From Neocallimastix lanati (nom. inval.) (taxonomy: Eukaryota; Neocallimastigomycota; Neocallimastigomycetes; Neocallimastigales; Neocallimastigaceae): 64,000 bases of DNA. Positions 39,609 to 52,592 of this stretch are shown here, one piece after another (the first letter of the stretch is position 1; each line of letters opens with the position of its first letter). A program made the position numbers and the translations under genes. The stretch is taken from the NCBI GenBank assembly GCA_016946835.1, contig JACVTC010000121.1, positions 92,001 to 156,000 on the forward strand, given 5' to 3'. Under the pieces are notes generated by a model. That model was not told where the DNA came from, ran no database searches, and was given only the letters and a program-made list of their open reading frames with translations.

Positions 39609-40553
39609 AAAATATTATTTATTTTAACATTATAATTTGGAGAAAAAAAAATAATAATATAATAAAAACATACTGATTTGTTAAATATTTAATAACTTTT
39701 AATGTTCCATCTAAAGATGTTATTGATATATGATCAAAATCTGGTTGAAAATGAAAGTGCTAATAAAAGTTTATAATAATATTATATAATTTATTCAATA
39801 ATAACAATAGTATTAAATTGTTATTTGTATCAGATCTAAAATGTTTTTTTTTTTTTTAAAAAAAAAAAAAATTAATAAAATACATCATATTTTTAATTTA
39901 TTATTAATTAATATTATTCTAATTATTAATTTAAAAAATTAATTAATTAAATAATAATAATAATAATAATAAATTAATGTATATATAAATAATAACAAAA
40001 AAAAAAAAAAAAAAAAAAAAAAATGAATAAAAATAAATAATCACTATATCAAAAACATATAAAGATTATATTTAATAATTTACAATAAAATAACAATAAT
40101 AATAATAATATTTATTTATTATAATTATTTGGTACCGTTGGAGGATTAAATGGTGCAGAATATTCCTTATCTTTATGAAATACCATCACAATACCATTAT
40201 TAAATGCTGCAATAAATTCATTTTCACTTCCAGGAATTCATTTTATTGATGTACAGGAAGAGGCATTTAAACAACCATTTCTATTATATCTAATATATTT
40301 TCCTAATATTGGATTATATAATTATTAAAACCTATAAATTTAAATCAAAAGTAAATATATTACTCCAGTACTAATAAATGATTGAATTTTCCAATTTATA
40401 TATAAATAAAGAATGAATTTATTGTATATAAATGTAAAGTAATATTTAAATATATTTAAATATATATATTACCAATAACTCATCAATAGAACTAAATTAA
40501 CATCATGACATACTGGAAACACTTCATTAAAACATATACATGATAAAATAGTC

Positions 40554-40593
<40 letters not shown>

Positions 40594-41425
40594 ATAAAAA
40601 TATTTATTAATAATTTTTACCTTTGGTTTTGAATCATAGTCCACTAAAAAGAATACTAAAAAATAAATATTCATTATTGGATTTATTAATTTTTGAAGTT
40701 AAAATCTTTGCTAAATTTTCATTTGCTACAATTTTTAAAACAAAACATTTTTTATCCGTAACTTTTTGCGTTTTTACTTTTGCATTTTTAGGTTTAGCTA
40801 TTAATTTATCGAATTTAAACAATTTTTAAGTTTATTAAGTATATAAAGATATTAAGAAGAGAAAAAAATATTCGTAATAAAAAAGATAAACATTAATAAA
40901 TAATTAAATATTATAAAATATTATTTTAAATGTTAATTTCCCAGAAAAAAAAATAAATTTAATTAATAAAACTAAAAAAAATAAAAAATAAAAAATAAAA
41001 ATAAAAATTAATATATATTAATTATATATACCTTCAGAACAAGGGATTTCAATAAATTTTGTTTCACTTTGATTCTATTCATTTTGAGGAAGTTTATTTA
41101 AACCTTCTGAAGAAGTATTTTTTATTTCTACGCTATCTGGATCATACAGCCTTGATTTATTTGGTTTGTTTTTTCTTTTGTCTTTTGGCTTCTTAAAACT
41201 TTCATTAATTCTGAATACATTTTCCACTTTATTTATAATTAAATTATTAGATGATGAATTAACTGTTATTAATGAATATAAAGGTAAATAATACTGATGT
41301 AGCTGAATATCAAATTGAATTTCATCATTTAATTTATAATTATTTCCATTTATTCCTTGAAAAGATGTTACTACATCTTTTTTACCAAAATTTTGAATTG
41401 AAGGAGAAATTTGCAGTTTATTCAT
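38959..41425 (-). pseudogene. WD40 protein, creC/WDR20-like, decayed
   Basis: Seven exon-like pieces in order: 41032-41425, 40621-40797, 40473-40552, about 40136-40322, 39674-39759, 39191-39473, 38959-39029. Conserved words fit the CreC/WDR20 family: [148 protein letters not shown], and VNHEVLPRNEVS. Lesions: TAG at 41075-41077, a one-base slip in a T run near 40650, TGA at 40238-40240 where Trp is conserved before IPGSEN, and loss of the 3' part after 38959. In Aspergillus CreC binds the CreB deubiquitinase in carbon catabolite repression. Sequencing error could explain the slip but not all lesions together. Confidence 0.75.
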
Positions 41426-41467
41426 TTTAGTAAAAACAAGTATTATTACTATTTATTATATATATAT

Positions 41468-41551
<84 letters not shown>

Positions 41552-42465
41552 TATTATTGATAAATATTATTAAAATTTTTATAAATGTTTAATTTGAAAT
41601 TTAAAAATTTGAAGAATAGATTTTTATATATATAAATATATTTAATAAATTTTAAAATTTTATTTTATAAATTAACATTATATTTTATATTATGATTAAA
41701 TATCTATTTATTTAGTTTTATTTATTTTCTATATATTATTTTGTTAATTACTAGTTTAATTTGAATGTTTATTCAAAAAAATGTTTCCAACTGTCGATAT
41801 CAATTTTAAATTAATAAAAGAAATAAATGTCTTTTTTTTAGATATACAAAAAAAAATCAATTGCAATAGCCTTTGTTTAGAAATTCATAAATATTTATAA
41901 TATATATCAAATACAAATGTATTAATAATAGAAAACATTATATAAAAATTATTACAAAACAATTTAATAAATAAACAAATTTCAATATTTAATTTTAAAT
42001 CTGTTTTTTTTAATTCTTTTTTTATTTATTTATTTACTTCTATATTTATATATAGATATTTAGTTATATATATATATTAATCTTTATAATTTTAATTAAT
42101 ATTCATTTATTTAATTATATATATTTATATAATTATATAACCTATTATTTATTTTATGAAAATTCAAAAAAAAATAAAAATAATTTAAAGAAATAGTTAA
42201 AAATAAAAAAAAAAATAATTATAAAATAAATTAAAAAATAAATTAAATAAAGATGCAAATGATATAAAATAATTGTTAATTTAATTTGAATAACTTGAAA
42301 AATAATGAATACAATGACAGTGATAATAATAAAAATGATATTAATAATATGAAAATAATAAAAATTAAATATACGTATAATAAACAATAAAAAAAAAAAA
42401 ATAAATATTTTAAATAAAAATTTTTTAAAATATGTATATTTATAGATTACTTTAATTTTTTTTTT
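41426..42465. other. AT-rich spacer with (TTTA)n and poly(T)
   Basis: A (TTTA)n tract at 41460-41500 runs into about 50 T (41500-41550). No gene seen. Confidence 0.6.
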
Positions 42466-43387
42466 TTATTCTTCATCAACTTCATCCGTGAATAACGAAT
42501 AGCCTAAAGTTTTTAATACACATAAAAGGTCATCACTTATACCATAAGAATTATTAAATTCCTTTTCAGAACTCTCAATGGAGGTGGATACATCCATATA
42601 GGGTCTCATTAAATAATTTTTTGTTTTCTTATATCTTAAACTATCAAAGTGAGAAAGGCTTGTACCAGTTAAAAAGTTATTAGGTGTATACAAAACTAAC
42701 CAATTAACATATAGTTTAGATTTTTTAATGGAATATTGATAATCTGTATCTTCTTCTTCATTATCTAACGCCTCATTAGCATTATTAGTATCATTAGTTA
42801 GAATTACTGGTGTTTCCAATGGAATATCAGCATTTTTTGTTTTTGTTGGTTTATACATTTTAAAACGCTTATTTTTAATTTTTTTGGTATTAGTAGTACT
42901 TTTTTTGGAATTACTACTATTATTTAATACACTATTAACATTATTAATTCTATCGCCTTTATTATTACTTTTAGTTTTATTATTTTCATTATTACTATCA
43001 ATTTTATCATTACTATCGGTTTTATTAGAAGTAGTAGATTTATATTTAAACTTATAAGTTGGTCTAATTAATTCTTCACTTCTTTGTAATGAGCTTTTTA
43101 AATTATATGGGGCTGCACACCAAAATGATACAGATTCTGGTGTAGTCATAATTTGATATACTTTTCTAGCTATTTCATAACTTGCTGATTCCTTAAAATA
43201 TTTATATAGGTGAGATTTAAATGGATATTCCGGAAAATGAGCAAAATCATCAATAATCTTTTTTTGATATTTAGCTATCCACTCATTTTCTTTATTATTT
43301 GCCTTTTTATTCCATAAGAATAATAATAAAATATAATAAATAAAATAAAGTATAATTAAAAATATTATAATTAGTTATCTTTTTAGA

Positions 43388-43427
<40 letters not shown>

Positions 43428-45808
43428 ATATATATATATAATATTATATAATATAAAATAATATAATATAATATAATATATATGTATTAGATTAGATTAG
43501 ATATTCATTATTCCTACATACAATATATTTATTAAAAATGTACGGTTTTTCCATAATTCCATAATCTCCACTTTCTGGAGAAAGGGTAATATCTCCTGGA
43601 ATTAAGATTTCATCATTATTATTAAACCAATTATACCATGAAGAAAGAAATCCTAATCCATGAAGTAATTCATGAAGTACTGTTTGTTCTAAATTATATT
43701 TCTTTCCTTGTTCAGATCCATCATAATCCCATTGAAAATCTGAATTAAATAATACAGTAATATCGGATTCTGTCTCTAATCCGGTTAACTGTTTAATTAA
43801 TGCTGAAGGATAACTATAATTACTGTCAAGAAATTCATTTTCTTCAGGTATTTCAATCACTTCTTGTTCTCTAGCTTTTGAATCAACAGATTCCTTCAAT
43901 TCTGATTTATTGAGTTCATGATTAACTTCTTTATTAACTTCCTTATTTGTAGTATTTAATTGAGAATATGAGTTAATAAAATTTCCTTTATTTTTGTAAC
44001 TTAAGAATGGTGTATTAAAAACTGAAGTTATATTTGAAGACCCTTTGCAATGACTTGAAATTTGAATCTTATTAGATTTATTAGTTAAAATGTTGTTCTG
44101 AGCTTTATTTTTATTATTGTTATTATTACCACTAGAAGTAGCATCATTATCTTTGCTTTGATAATTTTTATCTTTCTTTGAACTCTTTTTTTTATTGTTA
44201 ATATGATTATTTCCAGAATTTCTTTTTATAAATTTTTCTATAATTATATCATCATCATCGTTATTATTATTCGTGGTAGTATCGTTATTTTGATTTTCAT
44301 TACTATTCTCATTAATTGAATAAAAGAAGCTTGGTGCTGCTGATCCCATAACAGTGGAATGACATGACGGATTATGATTACAAAAACTATAATAATATAT
44401 ATAGACATACACAGAATATTTAAAATTAATCAATTTTACTAATCTTTCACCAGCATTTTCAAATACTTTTAATGCCTTTTCACATATTTTATCATCATCA
44501 TCACAAAAATAATAAAATATAAAATTTTTATCTTCATCATCACTATCTGAAGTCGTATCTACCAATATAAAATATATGTTAATATATAAAATATATATGT
44601 TTAAAAAAAGTAAACGAATAAAATATTAAAAAATAAAAAAAAAAAAAAAAATAAAATATTAAAAAATAAAAAAAAAAAAAAAAATAAAATATTAAAAAAT
44701 AAAAAAAAAAAAAAAAAAAAATTAATATATATATATATATATTCATTTTAATATTTTAATATAAAAATAAAAATTTTTATTCCTAATCCTTAATAAAGAA
44801 ATATAGGGAGAATTAAAAAAAAAAAAAAAAAAAAAAAAATGTTGATTTTTTTTATAATAAATTGTATAAAAAAGTTTTACCTTTTTCTGAACGAATTTTT
44901 TCATGAGAAGTATTTTTATTACTTATAGTTGTACTCTTAGCTGTTGTTGTTTTTGATTTTTTCTTTAAATACCTTACTAATTTTTGATTTTTAATGTAAT
45001 TCTCATAGTCATAATCAATCAGTGGGTATGACTTTGCTTCTTTCAGACTTTCATTATTTAATAATTCAGTACTTCGAATTAAATATCTTTTTATTTGTTG
45101 ACTATTATTTTCTTTGAAAGGAATTGAAACCTTTACAAAATTATGTTCCAAGTTTAAATTTTTTGGATAAATACTAAAATTTATAGAATTGAAGCTATCT
45201 TGAGAAAAATAGGATCTTGTTTCATTTTTATACATTTCTGCTATAATTGGATCATCAAATTGACGTTTATCATGATCGTGATATCTTTTTTCATAAGCCT
45301 CTCTCATATCTTCAGATACATATTTAGGAAAACCTTTCATTAAAGAGTCAAGATTTAATACATATCTTTTATATTTTTTCTTTTCTTCAAAATGTGATTT
45401 TTTTTTATTATTATTTTTATTAAAATTATCTTGATTTTCAGTTTTACCTTTACTTTTATTATTTTTATTATTATTTTTATTTTTTGCATTTAATTTATTG
45501 TATTTATTTTCTTGAAGTGATTTCTGATATTCAATATTCTCTTTCAAATACTTTAAAGATCGAATATAACTCCATGTTGAATATTGTTTGTCAATCTTTT
45601 CCTTGGGTATGAAGTTTATTCTTCCAGCTCTACTACTTTTATACATAAAATCTGAAAGTTTTTCCTTTGCATAATCAATTAATGGTTCTATCTTTCGATT
45701 AAAATAATGACTATTTGTTTCCTCGGGTATTAATAGTGCATTAATCAAATAACTAAAAAAAAAAACAATAGAGATTGATTGAATTGCCTTAAATTTATAT
45801 ATTCTCAT
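42466..45808 (-). CDS. Secreted zincin-like protein with HELLHGLGF motif
   Basis: Three exons: 44881-45808, 43522-44558, 42466-43302; GT-AG introns, phases 1 and 0; 933 residues. The N-terminus (MRIYKFKAIQSISIVFFFSYLINALL) is a signal peptide or anchor. An HExxH site, HELLHGLGF (about 605-613, with LEQTVL before and LSSWYNW after), is the zinc-binding signature of gluzincin/metzincin-type peptidases. I cannot fix the third zinc ligand. Asn/Lys-rich low-complexity inserts (about 105-140, 390-470, 730-790) interrupt the fold, and WCAAPYNL and NNSYGISDDLLCVLKTLGYSLF near the C-terminus look conserved. Intron 1 (44559-44880) contains three tandem ~38-bp A-rich units. Peptidase activity is inferred from the motif alone. 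The first intron's 5' site AAAAG|GTAAAA and acceptor GGTAG are good matches. Confidence 0.78.
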
Positions 45809-45840
45809 TTTTTTTTTTTTTTATAAAAAAAATTTATCCA

Positions 45841-45851
45841 AATTAATACTA

Positions 45852-45889
<38 letters not shown>

Positions 45890-46066
45890 AAGAAAATGAA
45901 AAATAAAGTTAACTTTTTTTAATTTAATTTAGGAATATTAATAGCACAGTAATTTTATTATATTCAAAGTAAATTTGAATAAAAAACTTTAAAATTCTTA
46001 ATATAAATTTATCAAATTATTTATATATATATATATTCATATTAATAAACTATAATTAATAATACG

Positions 46067-46101
<35 letters not shown>

Positions 46102-46251
46102 ATTATATAAAAAACGTTTAGATCCATTGAAAATATTTATTAAACAATATAATTTGTTTTATTATTGTAAATTAATAATTTCTCTATTGTAAATTTAAAT
46201 AATAATTATTATTTTTATTTAATATTATTATTATTATTTCTTATTACTTAA

Positions 46252-46330
<79 letters not shown>

Positions 46331-46343
46331 GATACTTTTGATA
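45841..46343. other. AT-rich spacer, poly(A) and (ATT)n
   Basis: Poly(A) at 45854-45888 and 46073-46100, and (ATT)n at 46255-46330. This is the upstream flank of the zincin-like gene. No gene seen. Confidence 0.6.
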
Positions 46344-48008
46344 GATGTTGTTTATTTATTTTAAAATTTAATAATACATAAATATTATGATTAACAAAGA
46401 GAGAAGTGGATAATACGTTCATGTATTTTATATAAAACGAATAAATTTGTTATACAAAAGTTACACAAAATATTTACGATTACTAACATAAACTTATATG
46501 AGAGATTATTAACATATTAATAAACATACATATCAATATATCAATACACTTTAAATTATTTAATATAAATAAATTATATATAGTTTAGTTAATAATAATA
46601 TTATTTTTAATGTAATTCTATATTTTATATTATTAATAAAAAAATACTTTTATAAAACAAATTTATTATAGTTTTTTCTTTTTATTATTAAATTATTGTT
46701 ATTAATAATATAGTTTATTTTTTCTGTCGAAAGTGAACATTGAAATTGTTCATTTAAAATTTTATTAAAAATTAACTAAATATAAATCTAAAAAATATAT
46801 ATATATAATTAATGAATCTGTAAATTAAGCATCTTCAAAATCAAAGTTTTCATCATAATTGTTGGCATTATCAGAGTAGTCTTCATTTCTGATGTATTTT
46901 AAAGTAGTTTTATTATTATAATCATTATAGATTCCTGAATTTACTAAATAATTTAATAATTTCTTCTCTTGTTCCTAGTATCACTTCTTTTTGTTGTTAA
47001 TATTTTCAACTTTTGATATTATTTTCTCTGTTTAGATCGAAATATCATCCATAACTTTTATTATCTTATTGTTATTGAAATTAGAAGGCTTTTTGTTTAA
47101 TTCTGGAGTTCTTTTCCTTTTGCTAAGGCAATTAATATCCATAGGATCATCATCTTCATCTTTTTCTTTTGAGTCATCCCAATTTTCAACATATGACCTT
47201 GTTAAGATAATTCTTTTAAGAGTTTCTAAATATTCATCTAGACTTCCGTTCAATACGAATTGAACAATATTTTTGAAATAATCTGTTAGAATGTTATATA
47301 GATATTTTAATTTTTCTTTGTTTGTAATACTTAATTCAATTTATTTCATTTCGGTGAAGATTTCCTTTGCTTGTTCTAACATTCTAATTACTTTTTTTTC
47401 TTTGGCTTTAAACTTTTGTTTTTTTTTTTAAGCCAGTACTTCATATCAGCAATGATGTTACAGTATTTTCCCTTGATTTTTTCACTAACTGTTAGTTAGT
47501 TAGTTAGATGACTAATTTCTTTCAAGTTTTTTTTTTTCGTTAATGTTACTAATCATTAATATCAATTTAGCATCAATTTTGTCAGCCTCTTTAATAATTT
47601 GTCTTTTAGTACTATTATTCAATAACGAATTTAGAACATTATTGTTAACAACTGGTGGCGTATTATTGCTTCTTCAACATCATTATTTTGAACGGGAACA
47701 GGTTCTTTCGTTAATAATTAATTCATCATCTAAATGTCCAATAATATCAACTTCCAAAATTTCTTAATGTCATAAATTTGGCAGGATTTGAAATAAGAAA
47801 TTTCTACTTGTTGAAGTTGGACTTTCCTGGAAGGCGTTGATCTTTAGCTAAAGTAGTTTCTTGGGAGTATCGGTTTTAAAAAATATTTTTGAATATTCGA
47901 ATAGAATCAAATGAGTCATAATCTTATATGTATTGTTTATTCATTTAATATAATAATACATAATATTATGGTTAACAAGGAGAGAAGTGGATAGTACATT
48001 CATGATAT
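46344..48008 (-). mobile_element. Decayed element between ~80-bp direct repeats
   Basis: Two direct repeats of about 80 bp (46344-46425 and 47925-48008) share TTAACAA(A/G)GAGAGAAGTG and flanking AATAATACATA...ATTATG, roughly 85% alike. They bracket 1.5 kb that carries a broken reading frame on the minus strand and is less AT-biased than the spacer. The arrangement suggests an old LTR-type element, but the repeats are short and I see no PBS or PPT, so this is tentative. Confidence 0.45.
46825..47780 (-). pseudogene. Gag-like frame, broken
   Basis: Minus-strand pieces in several frames read like one protein: DIIGHLDDELIINE, VLNSLLNNSTKRQIIKEADK, IELSITNKEKLKYLYNI, LNGSLDEYLETLKRIILTRSY, DDPMDINCLSKRKR, and a C-terminus rich in Asn/Asp ending DFEDA. 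The word DPMDIN just before a basic stretch is typical of the region ahead of the zinc knuckle in Ty3-type Gag proteins; no knuckle is visible. Multiple stops and frameshifts make it non-functional. The Gag call rests on that motif, the charged helical character and the flanking direct repeats. Confidence 0.4.
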
Positions 48009-48506
48009 TTAATAGAATTTATATCACAAAATATATTTTGCTCAATAATATATAATTTTATTAATTATTTATTAAATCTCTTATAAAGCATTTAATTCAC
48101 ACAAATTTCCCTATTCACATTATTACATATTTACTACTTTCCTTATAAATAAGTAAATATTTTCTTTTAAAATAAGAAATGATTATTATAATTTTAATAA
48201 ATTTGTATTTTTAATATATCGAATTCATATAATTTTAATATAATAAAATATAGCAATATAAATTATAATAATTAACTAATATTAATTTAATATTATACAA
48301 TTTGATGTTAATAATATTAAAATACTCTATACAAAATGTTAAGTTTAAATATATATACATATATAAAATTATATTTAAAAAAAATATAAATAAATAATTT
48401 TAATATATACATATTTACTTATTATTCTTTAAAAATATTATTTTAACAAATTTATTTATTAAATATTTTTATTTGAGTTGAATAATTATCAATTATAAAA
48501 TAGTTT

Positions 48507-48539
<33 letters not shown>

Positions 48540-49448
48540 CTATTAAATTATTATAAATATTATTTGATATATAGAAAAAAAAATTATTATAAATATTATT
48601 TGATATATAGAAAAAAAAAATTACTATAAATAATATTTTATAAACTATTTAAAAAATTGCTTTTATATTTTTTTATATCTTTCCTCATATTTTTGGAAAT
48701 ATTTTTTGTGTTAATTGTCAGTATATTTTATTATATATATATATATATAAAAAAAGAAAAAGAGAATAATAAAATAATTAAAAAATCTAAATTATAAGCA
48801 ACTCATTTTTTTCATTATGTAAAATTTAGTCAAATTATTAAATTCGAAGAGATTTTCATGAATTATAATTTGTTCAAGATCATATTAAATAATTTTTAAT
48901 TTGAATATTATCTTTTTCTTGATCAAATTTCCATTTACCAAGAAATGACATAAACGAAATTTTTTAGATGATTTACTATAGGAAAATTACTCAATATTAC
49001 CATAATCTTTATTTTTGGGATATTTTCATTTTCTTCTTTTCTTCTTCTATTTTCTCTTCTATCTTTTCTTTCATCTTATTTTTTTTTAACAATTCTTTTA
49101 AATCATTATCTTATTTATCATTTTCATTATTAAATTCTTCAGAAACTTAAAAAATATTATTTATTTATTTATTTATTATTGTTATTGTTATTGTTAATGA
49201 ATTTCTTTTTTCATATGATTAATTTTAATTTTATATATATATATTATGTATTTATTATTTATTATTAAATCAATTTATAATATTAAAATAAAAAAAATAA
49301 CTTTTTCCTATTTCTTCTATCTTTTATGTTATAATTAACATTTTATGATATCGATTACTTTCAAATAATATTTACTTTATTATTAACTAAACTATTGCAA
49401 ATACACTATATTAAATTATTAAATAAATATTAGTCGAAAAATTATTAT
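48009..49448. other. AT-rich spacer with possible coding relics
   Basis: A 34-bp unit (TTATAAATATTATTTGATAT...) is repeated in tandem at 48545-48640. At 48880-49150 the minus strand gives short charged pieces (DLKELLKKNKMKEKIEEK) broken by stops, possibly a dead gene. Nothing else. Confidence 0.45.
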
Positions 49449-49648
49449 ATTCTCTATACGCCGTAAAAAGCGGCGTATAGAGAATGTCTTTCATATTAGC
49501 CTTGCTTAGAGAGAGATCCGCCAAAACTGTATGGTAAAGAATCCATTGAGAGTCTGATATGTTTAAGAGAGACTAGAGGCCCTATTATCCTATTATCCTC
49601 CCCTATCTTTAATCACAAAGTCTAAAAAAAAAAAAAAAAAAAAAAAAA
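49449..49648 (+). mobile_element. Hairpin-headed, poly(A)-tailed 200-bp unit (SINE-like candidate)
   Basis: Begins with a perfect 15-bp inverted repeat, ATTCTCTATACGCCG / CGGCGTATAGAGAAT, with loop TAAAAAG (49449-49485). About 135 bp of unusually GC-rich non-coding sequence follow, then 26 A (49623-49648) preceded by CACAAAGTCT. The block is bounded by extremely AT-rich DNA. The poly(A) end suggests retroposition. No tRNA A/B box and no clear target duplication were found, so its class is uncertain. Confidence 0.45.
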
Positions 49649-49649
49649 G

Positions 49650-52592
49650 ATGACACAATATAAAAGTGACCTGACAACAAAATTTTATTTCTGTATATTC
49701 TATTTATAATAGAAAATAAAGCCACAAATTTAAAATTTTCATATAAGGCATAAAGCTAAATATTTTCTATTTAATAGACCAAAGTGTATAATTTGAACTG
49801 GTTATAAGGTTATAAATGTTCTATAGTATTCCAATATAAAAGAAAATTATAAATATAAGCCACTAAAATAAAACTATTAATTCCAAGAAATAAATATTTT
49901 TTCTTAGTTTTTCCTATTTAAATCAGCCAAAGTAATAAATAATATATATATAATAAGATAATAAATAATAAAATAATAAAATAATAAAATAAATAAATAA
50001 TAAAATAATAAAATAAATAATGAGATAATAATTAATAAACAGATAATTATTGTACTGTTTAATATTATTATTAATTAATATTATTATAAATGAATAAAAA
50101 AATTCACATGTTAATCATGGCAAAATTTTTTTCTTTTACGATTATTGTTGGTTCATTATTGATTCGTGGTTGTTCATAAATTTGAAGTAAAAAGGATAAT
50201 ATGGATAATATATATTAATAATACAATTATCCTATTGATTCTAACCTTATATGGATAAAATTTGAATACCCATAAATTAATAAATTTATTGTTCATTGGA
50301 ATAAATTTATTTCAGTTAATTATTTATTTAATACATAAATATACATTATTTATCTTTGTTTTTTATTCATTTAGTTGTTATTTATTCATTTGTTCATTTA
50401 ATTTTATTATAATTATGTTATTAATTAAATATTTGTCCAACGTAATTTAAATATATTTAAATGTATTAGTTTTTAATTAACATGGATTTTAATATTTTAT
50501 ATTAATGTAAATGTAAAAATAATGTAATAAATTAAAAATATAATAAATAATAATTATTAAATTTTGTAAATCGAAATGTCAAAAAAACAATAAATAAGTA
50601 AAAAATAAAAAAAAAATAAAAAAAAAAATTAAAAAATTAATAACATTCCTTAATTAAAATTACCACGGAAAAAGAAAAAAAAATAACAAATTGAATTTTA
50701 TTTTTTGTTTGGAAGGAATGAGTAACTTATAAAATATTATTATTAACTTATCATTTTCATAGTAATAAATTTTATTATAACCATATTATTTTCATAATAG
50801 TAAAATTTTAATATATAAATATATATATATATATATTTTTCGTTATAATAAATATAAATATAATAGAATATAAAATAAAAATTAAGCAACGAATAAATGA
50901 ATAATGAATAATAATTATATATATTTATTTTACCTTCTTATAAAACTTTATTTTATTTTAGTGATTAAAACTAATAGTTAAATAATTAAATAATTAATTT
51001 ATTAGTTTATTTTTATTTTTATTTTTTTTTTTTACTTCAAATGTAAAATATAGCATGTATATTGTATTTTATAATTAATAAAAAAAAAAAAAAAAAAAAA
51101 AAAACATGTTATTATTTATTAATTATAGTATTAATAATAAAGAAATAATGATAATAATTATAATACATATAAATATAAATATAAATTATAGATAAATGAA
51201 TAATGAATGATACTATTAATAATAATACTGATAATATTGATAACCTGAAAGATAATATTCATATTCAATTTATTTTTTTTTATTTATATTTATATCAAAA
51301 AGTGAATAATTAAATTGTTATTTCCTTTTTTTTTTTTTTTCTGTATCAAAAAATTTATATAGACGGTAATTAATTTATAAATGCATAATATATTTATATA
51401 TACTTTATAATTTAATTATATATACATTTAATAAATAAAATATAAATTGTATACTAATGATGATGTATTTATTTATTTATATATATTTATTTATATATAT
51501 ACAAATATAAATATATATTTATTTAATTATATTTATTTATTTCTTTTCAACATATTTAATAAAAATAGCCATTAATAATTAATAATGTATTATTAGTTAT
51601 TCATTTTTATTTAATTTAATATGAATATATTATTTAATATATTGCTTAATAATATCATTGGTTGCCTTGATTATATTGCATCTTGAACCACAACATAAAA
51701 AATAATATTCCTATTATATGATTAATATATAAATTTTATATAAACGAAAGTTTTAATAATATATCCGAATAAAATGGAAATAATTTATTAATATACACCA
51801 TTTTTAATTTCCTTTAAAGAAAACTAATTATTATAATATTATCAATATATAATTAATAATAAGATATATATTAATATATTAAATAATATATTTATAAATT
51901 AGAGTTTAATTCATTTTTATTTACTAATGTTCTTAATTATAATTAATAGAATTGCTATAGAAGGAATAAAATAGTAAAATATGTTTATGTACATAATATA
52001 TTATTTTTTATTATCATGTCTATATAAATTAATTTAAATATTTTATATATTATTATTATAATTTAATATAATTTTTACTTTTTTTCATTTTAATTTTTAA
52101 ATTTAATATAAATATAATAAATTTCTTTTAAGTTTTCAATTATTTATTTTTTTTATTTATTATATTTTTTTTATATGAGTTTTTAAAAATATTATATAGT
52201 TAAATTAATAATTAATAAATAAATTGTTCATAATAAAATTATATAAAAAGTAATATTTTCTTATGAAAAAGATTTTTAATTTTTAATGTTTTACTTTATT
52301 TTGTTTATAAAAGTAATTAGAATTATTAGAAAATAAAAGGTTAATATAAAAATATAATAACAATAAAATAAATTTAGTATAAACAAAGTATTAAAATTAA
52401 AAAAATAAATAAATAAAAAGGTTTTTTTTTGAAATAATATATATAAAATTTCAGTAAAACTGAATCAAAAATTAAAAATATAAGATAGTAACAAGACAAT
52501 ACAGTTTAGAAGTATTAAATTATAAATTTAATAATCATAAAACAAATAAAAAATTAAATTGAATTTTAAGTCAATTTTAAAGATAATCAAAG
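49650..52592. other. Long AT-rich spacer
   Basis: About 2.9 kb upstream of the PPR gene: (AAT/AAAT) tracts near 49960-50030, poly(A) near 51080-51103, poly(T) near 51327-51340. No gene, RNA gene or mobile-element similarity seen. Confidence 0.6.

Noticed and set aside
49449-49648. tRNA-derived SINE with A and B boxes, or hammerhead ribozyme
   Set aside because: No GGTTCGA-type B box and no CTGATGA...GAAA core found in the unit.
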